Origin: Neonectria sp. B-13
Lineage: Eukaryota > Ascomycota > Sordariomycetes > Hypocreales > Nectriaceae
NCBI GenBank assembly: GCA_002682825.1
Contig: NOKP01000008.1
Coordinates: 1,289,595 to 1,353,594, forward strand
Direction: 5' to 3'
DNA: 64,000 nt
Shown: positions 21,084-31,673 of the stretch, one piece after another
Numbering within the stretch: the stretch's first letter is position 1
Layout of the letters: each line of letters begins with the position of its first letter
Translations under genes and position numbers: made by a program
Notes under the pieces: generated by a model
What the model was told of the DNA's origin: nothing
Database searches by the model: none
What the model saw: the letters and a program-made list of their open reading frames with translations, nothing else

Positions 21084-22940
21084 ATGCCGCGCAAGCCTCG
21101 GCCGTACAGACCCAAGATCAAAGGCTGCTACGAGTGCTCCCAGCGTCGCATAAGCTGCGACCGGACTACTCCTCAATGCCAGAAATGTGCCTCTAGGGAT
21201 ATGCAATGCAGCGGCCTAGGCACCCGTCATCGCTTCATTAATGGTATTGCCGCCAGAGGCGATAGGGCAGGCAAGACAATACCCTGGGTTCATAAAGAGT
21301 ACGAGAAGCTCTTGGTGTTATAGGACATTCGGAACTGACGGATCTGCAGACGTGAGGAATCGCCTCGAATCCGGAACCTCAACCTGAAAACAGCTTCAAG
21401 GACTTCCACAGAGACTCCCACGAAGTTGAATTCACTGATAGGCTCTCAAGAACTATCGCAAGGCGGCAGTCCAATGATAGATGTGGACGTACAAATTCCC
21501 GAAAGCCTTCAACCTGTATCATTTGTAGACATCCTGAAGGAAGACTCATGTATTTCGGAAACCCCAGAATCAGCTAAGCAGAGGAGTTCTTTAGCAGCTC
21601 AGTCCCTTAACGAGCATGTCAAATTCTCGATTTCGTCAGTCAATTCTCTTCATTTTGACTCCAGAGCCAATGAAAAACTACGCTCAAGTCACCATATACC
21701 CTCCCAGCCATCACCAACTACCAGCTCACCATGGGAAAGGCTCCTACTTCTACACTGTTCGTACCAACTTCTCCTTTACCCCTGGGATTCAACTAATTGT
21801 ATTAAAGTCTCCGAACACATCGCAAAAGAGATGGTCGCCATAGATGGCCTTCACAACGGCTGGCGGCATTTGGTTCTTCCCATCGCTCACGCTGACAGTC
21901 TGGTATTGGATGCGGTGCTTTCGGTCTCCGCCTTCCACTTATCCGTCACGGAGTTCAAAGAGCATAACATGCAAGCTCTTTTAACGGGATCGATCCTCGG
22001 ACCCTTGCCCCATAAGCGGCTAAAGTACGCCGACGCCGATCGCCTCTATGCCCGTACTATCGTGGGTCTACAGCAGCGGCAAGAACTAGGGAGCTATAAT
22101 CGTTCCACCAGACACTCGGTGCTGTTAGCTATACTAGTCCTCTTAACAGCGGCGATGGTGACGGGATCTGAAGATTTTCCAGTCTTGTTCCACATGTTGC
22201 AATCTGGACTAGAAACCATGGGCGGAGAGAACGGGCTCGGCAGCGGCGAGTTAGCCGAGTTTATGCTGCGACAAATCCGCAAGTAAGTAGAGTTGACTTT
22301 GAGCTTGAGTGATGATGTCTTCATCCTTTTTCTCGAAGGAAGATAGAAGTCTTCACTTGTACCAGCGTACTCTCATTAGCAATGACCCAAGACAATGCTG
22401 ATGAAACGCAGGATGCGGGTCTACGCAGCACCGTTGCTCAGTGAAGAGAGTGGTCTCGAGACTCTCTCGTCGCAACGCCATATGGTCCAGCTCTTCGACT
22501 GTCTCAATTACTGCTCCCAGCAACGACCCGGACATGCCGCCACTGTCTCGTGCATCACGAGCCTTGTAGAGCAGGCGCACGACATATACCTTCTGCAAAC
22601 GCTACGAAACTCATCATCTCAGGACCCCCTCATACCGACAGACGTACATGTCTGCGATTCCATTAGCCGCGTGCAGTGCTTCAAAGAAACTCTGGAGGCG
22701 TTCCCCCCCGAGTCGCCCGGTGAGCAGGTACTGATTTGGGCGACCTTCATGGCAGCTTCTGACTGTGTTCTGGATGAACACAAGGCCTTTTTTGAAGATA
22801 TATTGTTACGCTATTATATCAGGAGCGGGTTTGTTAATGTGATGAGAGGACTTCAGCATCTTCGCATGATTTGGGCTCGGAGAAGTCTAGGGGACAGATG
22901 GACAAGTCTTCTACCCCAGGCAAGGTTATTTCTCATGTGA
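21084..22940 (+). CDS. Zn2Cys6 transcription factor with Fungal_trans_2-type domain
   Basis: ATG 21084 begins MPRKPRPYRPKIKGC. The zinc cluster follows as C-x2-C-x6-C-x6-C-x2-C-x6-C (first part CYECSQRRISC) within residues 13-46. Exon 1 ends near 21314. Its partner is uncertain: the frame hits stops at 21321-21338, and an intron of about 21315-21413 would restore the same frame (TPTKLNSLIGSQ). Exon 2 runs to 22282. A second intron, 22283-22411 (GTAAGT, acceptor ACGCAG), joins LRQIRK to MRVYAAPLLSEESG; a shorter alternative intron is possible. The last exon ends WTSLLPQARLFLM, a family-like terminus. The middle region (LPIAHADSLVLDAVLSVSAFHLS) is typical of Fungal_trans_2 regulators. It likely controls the divergent oxidase. 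Confidence 0.8.
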
Positions 22941-23358
22941 TTTTATGGAGGCAGTCGAGCGTGTATCCAGTAGTGTCATCGGTGTTGAATTAAGCGCAAC
23001 TAGGCAGCGTCATCTTTAGAATCACGGCGACCCGGATCGGCTTAGAGTCTGACGACTACAGAGAAATTAAAAGGTTCCTCGATCGCAAGTCCAACCTACA
23101 ATGAGTTAGAAAACCTCACAAGGGAACAAACTGTCAGATGGTCATCGTGCAATCTATTGGGTATATATTCTATTAAGCGATGTTCCAGCCATCACCTCTC
23201 TGCTTCAATAAATCATGGAATCCCGCACCACCCTCAATGGCAGCGACGAGTAAGTTCTATATGCTTTGACCAAAGTTGCGACGTGCTGCCGCATGCAAGC
23301 AGTAAACTTCTAAACAGTTGATAGGAGAAAAATGGAAGGTCATGGTCCCGACAGGCGT
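22941..23358. other. Convergent 3' intergenic region
   Basis: This contains the 3' ends of the Zn2Cys6 gene (plus) and the phosphate permease (minus). I see no other gene. Confidence 0.5.
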
Positions 23359-25201
23359 CTACCAGTGGGGAGCGAAGGTGATGAAACCCATGAGGCAACC
23401 GGAGATGAGACCGGCAGTAGGGACAGTGATGAACCAACCCATGTAGATCCAACCGACCATGCGCCAGTTGATGGAGCGCCAGTCACCGTTGCAGAGACCA
23501 ACGCCGACGATGGAACCAGTGATGCACTGAGTAGTGGAGACAGGCAGCTCTGCAAAGATGGTTAGCATGTAATCGCTTAGTGAGCTATGGGATGTAGGGA
23601 ACTTACTAAGACGGGTGGCAAGAATGATGGTGATAACGGAACCCAGCTCCATGGAGAAGCCACGAGCCGGAGACATGAGAGTGACACGGTTGCCCAAGTT
23701 GGCCATGATATTGTAGCCGTAGGTCCAGAGACCAATGACGATACCTGCACCACCGAAAGCAAGAATCCAGATAGGGACTTCGGACTTAGCGCCGGAAATG
23801 AGGCCAGTGTCCCAGATCTGGTAGATAGTAGCGTAAGGTCCGACAGCGTTGGCGACATCGTTGGCGCCGTGAACAAATGAGGAGGCGGCGGCAGTCATGA
23901 TCTGGAGGAAGGTGTAGAGGAATTCGGCGCGGTTGTCAAAGTGCTGGGCGCGGGCGTGGATCTCCTGGACATCACCAGCGACAGCTGACTTTGCGCTTTG
24001 AGATCCAACAATATCCTTGTCGACACCGTGGAGGATAACAAGCTTGACAGCCCACCAGATGAACTGCTTGGAGTACCAAGGGCCATCAGGTTTGGGACCG
24101 ATCATCGACTTGTGCTCGGGGGCAGTCTCAACTACCTCTTCAGAAACGTTGTCGCCAACGGACTTCTTGTCGTGCTGGCCCTCAATATCCTCAGTGACAG
24201 TGGCAGCACGCTGAGCTTGGCGAGCATCAAGCTCCTCGCGGGTAAGGTGACCCTCGTAGAAGTTGCGGACAACGCCCTGGAAGTTGGCGGGGGGTGGAGG
24301 AACAGGACCACGGCGGAGAAGGAAGGGACCTTGAATGAAGTGGTAGCCCTTGATCTGCCAGTCCTCCTTGATGACAACGCGATACAGCCAAGGGACTAGG
24401 AAGAGAGCCATGAGAAGACCCCAGGCGGCACCAGCGGCGACGATGACACCAGGGATCTGTTCCGGGGTGAGCTCAACTTTGTAGGCGCCACCCTTCCAGA
24501 TGAGAAGCATGACAATGAGGGAGGCAGTGAGCCAGAAGTAAAAGGGCACGAGGATGAGGCCCTTCATGGCAGGGTTCTTGCGGAGGAGAACGCCATACTT
24601 GGTGAATAAGAAGATGAGAGAGGCGAAGATACCAGACAGGACAGGAGCAATGATCCATGCGAGGAAGACCTATTGAGGGGAAAAGACTTCTGTTAATAAA
24701 TAGACGCCATGATGGATTAAGAATGGATTCACGAACCTGGACAACACCCTGCTGGATGTCGAGAGAGCCATCATCTTTGTAGCCAACCCAGGTGATACCA
24801 CCTCCGCCAAGGGCGCCGACGCCCATACCCAAGACGCCACCAAGAATAGAGTGGGTAGTAGAGACGGGGAAACCGAAGCGAGTGGCAAAGGTAAGGTATA
24901 CAGAAGAGGCAACAACAGCACAGACCATACCAAGCATGAGAAGCTCAGGCTTTTCTTCGAAGGCGCCAATATCGACGATCTTGGTTCGGATAGTATCGGC
25001 GACACGGCCACCAACACCGAGGGCACCGCTGAACTCCATCAGACTGGCTCCAATCATGGCCTGAAGGTAGGAGATGGACCGCGATGAGACGGAACTGGCC
25101 CACGAGTTGGCAACATCGTTGGCACCAATGTTCCAGGCATCGAGGAAGGCGAAGATTGTGCCAACGGCAAAGAGATAGTCGTACTGAGCTAAGACGGCCA
25201 T
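23359..25201 (-). CDS. pho89: PHO89-type Na+/phosphate symporter, PHO4 family (572 aa, three exons)
   Basis: Exons on the minus strand are 25201-24737, 24669-23607 and 23549-23359, with introns of 67 and 57 nt. The second intron (GTAAGT...GCAG) is stop-free and in frame, so it is easily missed; removing it gives the expected LKLPVSTTQCITG. Both family repeats are present: NIGANDVANSWASSV with PVSTTHSILGG in the N-terminal half and VHGANDVANAVGPY with PVSTTQCITG in the C-terminal half. About ten to twelve hydrophobic segments surround a long hydrophilic loop in the middle. The length matches yeast Pho89 (574 aa). The product takes up phosphate with a cation at the plasma membrane, normally induced by phosphate limitation. 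Confidence 0.94.
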
Positions 25202-28200
25202 TGCATCGACTGATGTCCGAAGACGAAGACTGTGTTACCAAAAAAGATGCTGTGTAATGCTATGGTGTTTATGTTTGAGAGGAGGGAGAAAAAAGCCAAA
25301 GAAGCAGGTCTGATGGCTACCCGAGCTAGCAGGAGCTAATAGGAGGGAGCAGGCGTAGTGAGGGCTTGAGAGTTGATTGATGAGTGACCTGGAGACAAGA
25401 GAGCGAGATATGGAGGAGCGAAGCTGAGCAGCTATATACCTGGAAAATGGATCAACGTGGATGAGGAGCGAGAAGCGACTACAGAACTGGTAAAACAACT
25501 CTCGGGCGGCCGTTGCCCATGAATCGACGATATCCACACGCCGACAAGCACGCCCTCTCAGCTTTTGCTAGCAGATCTTGGCGTTGAAGCGTGGAGCCCT
25601 TCGAATGCCAAGAGTGGGAACGAAACTCGTGACAACTTCCCTAAAACAGCGTCTCGGTGGGCAAGGGATCGGGTCCGGGGAGGGTGGCCTGGTTGACGCT
25701 CCTCGTTGGCCACAACCCTCAACGGATTCGCTCCTGGCGATGTGGAGTTGTCCTCGACCATGAGAGACAAGGAGCACGTTCGAGGATGGAGTTGCACAGG
25801 AATTTAGGTTAGTATTTTGAGTAGCCGTTGCATTAACCTTGTTGTTATGTTTAATGGGCGGCGATCATCCCGGCTTCCGTTCTTCCGTCGAGATTTGCTT
25901 CAGCCGAAACATCACAGTCGCAGGTAGAAACGCGAGCACACGACACAATTCCCAATGCGTCTCCAGTGCTGTAAAGCTGATGCAGAGCGGCGAGGGTTTC
26001 TGGCCGGGGGGGCTGCAGCTAAGAGCGCCATGGCTTCTAGTCCGTCGGGAAGCATTGCAACCAGCTCTCGGTATACTTCCCCGGGTGCCAAGACGACCGA
26101 AAATATCGGCATACAACTGCTGATACAGCGCTCGAACGATTCGTGTCCCGCACGTCCGCTCATCGCTTCATGGTATTTTCGTATGGCCCCCGAGATTCAC
26201 GTTCCCTCGTGGCATCTGTGAGCTCTGTGACGGGTTGGGCCATGATGGAGCCAAGGAGCCTATGTCCCCGCTTCGGATGGAGGTTGGCCCTTGCGGGGGA
26301 GAGATTTCATTGCGTCCCGTACGGACTTCCAAGTCTAGAGGTCGAACCGGGATACTGAGAGTGAAGCACGCGACTCTTCCCCTCATGCGGTCGTGGGGGC
26401 ATGGCAACGACGAACGGACGGGCCAATTGGGACAGAGCCTCACGCCCAGCTTCCATCGGTGCAGCTTCGGTGCCCTAATCGAGGCAAGATCCCAGTGCTT
26501 GAAAAGCTCGGAGCTCGAAGGGCTTGCGAAAACCCTAGCGAGCGAGCAGCAACTGACGACTACCGTGGGACTGTGGTGGAGAGCGGAGTGTCAAACATAC
26601 AGGGAAATATGGAGCAAACCAACTTTAACGCAGGTAAGGCCTGTGGTATCGCCTAGGACGGCCTAGCGTGCAAGGAAACGCGGTTGTGTGCACGGGCCAC
26701 TCGCTGCGGGTGCGACGCACCACCGATCTCGACTCGGGGTCTGCAGCCAATCATGAGTCAGCATCCTTCCACGTTTCTAGAGTTCTGGGACAGATTGGCT
26801 CCTGGAGCTCCACCAGCGACCTCCAACACCGCCTGCGCCTACTTCAAGTCACAACGCCATCGTCTTGGCCCTCTGGGATGATCTTTCAAAACGCCGTGGC
26901 CTCTTGGCAACGTGTTGTTCCTTGTATCTCGCGGGCTTCACCTGTCACTTCGCTAACACGTCGCCATATATGTTCCCGCCATTTGCTGATGGCTCTGTAT
27001 CCCTCGCCAACATCGATTGACCTGCCCACCGCCAAGAAATCTTCCAGATCTCCTCGACCAGCCAGAATGTTTGTCTCGCCCACGTTGCCAGAACGCCAGT
27101 CGGCGTGATTGCCCGAGTTCTCTGTTCCTCGCCTCCCGTCTCCCTTGCGGTTGTCCACCCAGGACTCCAACTATTGTCCGGAACACACGACAGAATCAAT
27201 CTTGCCCTACCAGCCCATGGGACTAAAGATCCTGCTAGCTCCGGTGATCGCCAGCTACACAATCCCAAATACTGCAAATTCGCCATCGAAAATACCGTCG
27301 GCGTTGGCGAGCTTTCCTCATCGAGAGCCTCCTCCCGCAACTCAAACCTGACTCGACCCCAGTGTTGTAAACATGCAACCTCCATCCCCGCCTTGCTCGC
27401 CTCCTCATGTTGTCTGTATCCCACTCTGCATGGCCTCGGTCGACTATTCGGTATCCAAACAGGGATAGCGCCCGTTTTCCTACTATCCACACACCCAAAA
27501 TCGTGACACCGGGCTGCGTTGGGTATTGCCTTGACCTTTGACCCGATACTGACCAAACGCCATGGCCTCCTTTGGACCAGATGCATTTTCGATGTCGATC
27601 TTCGTCACCGAGACGTCGCATGTCAATTGTGGAGAATCCTGGTGCAGGAGCTGTCGGAATTTGTTAAAGTTTCTCGCGAAACCGCGTCCGAGTGGCAGAG
27701 TTGTCGATCAAATCAACGGCTAGGTTCCCCGGTTATGAATTCATTAGTTGTTTCTCTCCAAATAGCCTATGGCGAGTATTGCCTGAGACAGCCGATCCAT
27801 GCTTTCTTTTGCCTTTGTTCTGCGATTTCGTCCGCCAAGCCAATACTCTATAAATAAAAAAGCATGCCTCCCTCAGGTAGGTTCCCACTCTCATGATCAC
27901 CGCGTGGACTTCTCGGATGTACTGAATCCGAGAGGTGTCTGGAGACTGACGGTTCAATCACTGTCAATGTACGAGCCACATTCTTTCTAGTGTCTCCCTC
28001 CGTGAATACTACACCTGGAATCCGTCGTCCACCGTCTCAGCCATGGATGGTGCCACAAGCGGATTTGCCCCGGCTCGATATCCGCTCCCGAGATGTCTTG
28101 CTGCCATCCTGGCTCGCTTAGCTCGCATGATTCCCCATTGCTTCCAGAAGCCCAGTTGCGGGTTCTCGAATCAGAGCCTAGGCACCGAGACCTACCCGGA

Positions 28201-30119
28201 GCCGAGTGTCGAGGCTTTATTCAGCCCCGTTGTAAACAGTTAAGAACCATTTTTAAGTCCACGTGTGCCTCCTATTGGCTGAAACATGCCTCGGAAGGGG
28301 AATCACAAAGCGGAAGGGCCGTCTTAGGGACTGGGCTAAGTCAACATGACTTGTTTCGTACTACTTTTTCTTCGGTCATGCTTCGGTACGGGCCATCGGG
28401 CGTGCCGCGCATCGTTGTTTCCAACTCGGAAACAACAATACCTCGTCCAGCGTTTCGACTCATTTGAAGTTACGAGACATGGACCACGGACTTTTTCAGG
28501 TCGAAGTCATGTGCTTAGCAAGAGTACCTGGATGAGCTAAAGAATTTATTTGTGGCTTGAGTTATCTCCATTTTCTATTCTCTTGAAGTCTCCGTGGTGT
28601 CTAGACATCCAAACCAACAGCCAAGCATGGGGCGACTTGCTGGGCCTTGTGTCTTATATCAATTGGCTTCAATGTCGTGAATGCTGATGGCCAAGTCTTC
28701 ACCAAGGCAATTGTTTTCCCCTGCTGGGTCTATCACTACCACGTTGTACGGCAGCAATAGCAAACGATAACCACGAATCGGCGAACCAGAAACAAGACCA
28801 AACCGAAACGCAATGTTCACTTGAACTTATTATTGACGAGCAAATTCCGGAAGAAAACATCTGTGAAAAGGAGTAACATCATCTCTCCCCGTGTCGAACT
28901 GGATTATTAGCAACGACCCGAAACGACACCGCCATAATCATCAGACTGGATGCTACCAGAATCATCCTTCAGGACTGATGCAAGTCTAGGCAGAATCGAG
29001 ATAGAGCTTCGTTCGGACGAGACGATGGTTTTTTTCCTTTTCGATCGGTCCCACGCAGCCCCCAAGTTGCGCTCCGCCAGTGAAAGTATTTCGGAAATTT
29101 GTACGAAGATCGTCGGTCTCTCTAATCGTAAGGGTCGACCCTCGTAGCTATCCCGTGCTAACCGCTATCGTCTAGTATCGTCGAAAAAGCCTGCTTCACC
29201 CAGTGCCAAACGTATCCAAACTCACCGAAGTCCTCCTCTCACAAGCACACGCCCATCATGTGCCCTTTCCCGAAACCTCGAAAGCAGAGTTGGAAACCCA
29301 TGCGCTTCGAGAGCGGTCCTACCGAGAAGCGCAACTCCTGCCGAGTCTGTAAATCTCTTGGCATGCGGCGAACCAGGGGCGCTTAGGTATCTCCTGCTCC
29401 GGTTTGGTCGGCACGCCGGGACCCGTGCCGGAGCCGCCGGGCACTAGTAGAGCTTCTACCGGCAAGCTGGGCCCAAGGCATTGGCCAGTAATAACGGCAT
29501 GGTAAATAACGTGGATTATCAAGGGGAAAGGGCTATGGGTATTAATTCCCAAACGGGAGGGCCTCGGTGAAGCAGCTGATAATGTTAATACGAAGGAACA
29601 CGGGCACCTCAAGATACTAGGTCTCATCACGTCTTCAAGGATGCTTCCGTGAAGCTTCTAATCATATAAGGACAAGGATGAGATGTAGGCTTCCGCCCAT
29701 TGAGTTGTGTGTAGAGGATCTTGAGCGCATACACGATATGTAGGAAGTCGAGATGGCAGGTAGGGTAGTCAAAAAGAACAATCCATAAGCATTTAAGATA
29801 TTATACAGGAAAAAAGAGAGCCCCCAGCTTCACCCCACTGGGTAGCATAGAGCCATTCAAGCCTTTAATCGATGGGGGTTTTCCGTTCCTTTCATTTGAG
29901 TGAAACCAGTAACGACTTGGGAGTCACGGACGCTAAAGCAGCGGATGATGTATTGTTTGAAGCAAATACGTATGATACAAATAAGTATCATACAAAAATA
30001 GGACCAGAAACACACAACGAAGCGAGATCAGCTCAGTCTCGGTGCTTAGGTGTCAGGATCAGTAAATACGTCATGTACTTCATTGTAGCGACTGAAAAAG
30101 TCCAATCGCAAATCCTGTC
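25202..30119. other. Gene-poor stretch with relic-like sequence
   Basis: The first 350 bp are the permease promoter and leader. From about 25840 to 27860 composition becomes coding-like, with many overlapping ORFs on both strands (for example minus 26945-27586, plus 26668-27108 and plus 27105-27506). Plausible peptide runs such as SPYMFPPFADGSVSLANID are interrupted by stops and frame changes, suggesting a decayed gene or transposable element. No family motif is recognised. 28500-29870 has only short ORFs. 29409-29430 contains a 7-bp inverted repeat (CGGCACG/CGTGCCG). Confidence 0.4.
25454..25459 (-). promoter_or_regulatory. CACGTT E-box-like motif upstream of pho89
   Basis: CACGTT on the minus strand lies about 255 bp upstream of the permease ATG, and another CACGTT is at 25775-25780 (plus). 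The Pho4/NUC-1 family binds CACGTG, and more weakly CACGTT. A hexamer occurs often by chance, so this is only a candidate. Confidence 0.2.
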
Positions 30120-31673
30120 TCAAGAGGATCGTGTCTTTGCCATCTCATCCTCCACTAGTCCTCCCTGGACCTTCTCCTCATCGAGAGTGTGTTCACGAAT
30201 ACCAATCTCCGTCTCGTGGAATGAGTCAACAACCTTCTTGTAGCTTCCCACGAAGTTGACGCAAATTGGATACGTCCAAGCTGCCACGAAAAACACAAGA
30301 GGAACAACCATAGCCTTGCCCGTTCCCATATTGTCAGATGCCACGCCTGTCAGAGGCGGCACACATGCGCCGCCGACCACTCCCGCAACAATGAAGCCGC
30401 TCCCGCGCTTGGTGTGTCGTCCAAGACCTCTCATTCCCAGTGCCACAATCGTGGGGAAGCATATCGACTCGAAGAACAAGACAACGTACAGGAGCGAAAT
30501 GCCTGTGTTCTGACGCTCGGTGATGGCAGGGGAGATAAAGACAATGCACATTGTCAAGAAAACCAAGAATACCGATCGCGGCCTAATGTATTTCATGAGG
30601 AGGACACCGAGGAACCGACCGACGGTGAAGCCTGCCTGGGCCCCAGCAAACAGCTTGGAGCCCATGGCATCGCTCGTGTTGTCGCGGGTCTCGGTTGCGT
30701 AGTTGATGAAGAAGCTCGCGATAGCTACCTGAGCGCCGGTGTAGCAGAACTGTGCAAATGAGGCATGGAACAGCTTGTATTGTTTGATGAATGGCTTATC
30801 GTCAGCATCCGCATGCGTTTCCTGGGCCTGAAGAGCCATGTCTTTCACGGGTTAGTAACTCGTGTGAAGCTATTTAGACAGGATTGAACTCACCTGCATC
30901 GGTAATCTCGGGGATTGTGGAGAAGAAGAAGAGGATTGCCAGGAGAAGAACAAAGACGGCGATGGAGAGGTAGACCCATTGCACATTTGCTAGGGCTTTT
31001 TCGTCATCAAAGTTGAAGAAGACGTATGAGCCAAGCACAGGGGCAATGACGGTCCCGATGCCGTTGAAGGCTTGGGACATGTTGATTCGGATCTCTGCAT
31101 ATCGTGGAGGACCGCAAACTGCGGAGAGTTAGAAAATGTTTTTCAAGAGACGGCATCTTATGGAGACTTACTCGTAATAAAAGGGTTTGCCGCCGTCTCG
31201 AGGGAGCCTAGCCCATTTCCGATGATGAAGATGGAGGCGCAGAAGCCTCCAAAGGACTTGGCCTTGATGCAAGGAATAGCAATCAGGGCGCCAATCGCAT
31301 AGAGGGAGAGACCCCAGATGAAGACAGCTTTGTATGAATAGTGGCGGAGGATCCAAGCAGCATGTCCTAAAGAGGCGAGCGGGTAGGCGCTGCAACATGG
31401 TCAGCTGTGGCGACAATGATGCCAGCTCAAGTAGACTCACCCAAAGTAAGCAGCTTGTAGGCCTGCGGACCGAGCACGGGTAATGTTCAGGGTGACCTGG
31501 AAATGCTTGTTGAGGGTATCAAGGAGGCCATAGCTGAAGCCCCAGAGAAAGAAAAGGGTAGTGACGAGGGCGATGGGCCAGATGGACTCTCGCAGCGTCA
31601 GCTCGGCGGCTTTGGTGATCTGCTTGTCAGAGACCTTGAGAGAGTGCTTCTTGGCAAATTGCTTGATACCCAT
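30120..31673 (-). CDS. MFS sugar transporter, fucose/glucose-galactose permease (FGHS) family (465 aa, four exons)
   Basis: Exons on the minus strand are 31673-31441, 31389-31172, 31118-30894 and 30841-30120, with introns of 51, 53 and 52 nt; all junctions keep frame and restore family sequence. The N terminus is cytosolic, and TM1 contains ALVTTLFFLWGFSYGLLD with the following LNKHFQVTLNITRARSAGLQ typical of fucose permease relatives. IGNGLGSLETAANPFITICG and PPRYAEIRINMSQAFNGIG are the conserved half-loop region. About twelve hydrophobic segments are visible. The product probably imports a hexose or deoxyhexose by proton symport; the substrate is unknown. The C-terminal tail is acidic and hydrophilic. 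It is isolated from other sugar genes. Confidence 0.9.

Noticed and set aside
26945..27586. 213-codon minus-strand ORF
   Set aside because: Composition is Arg/Trp-rich as expected for the shadow of another frame, there is no motif, and the plus strand has equally long readings.
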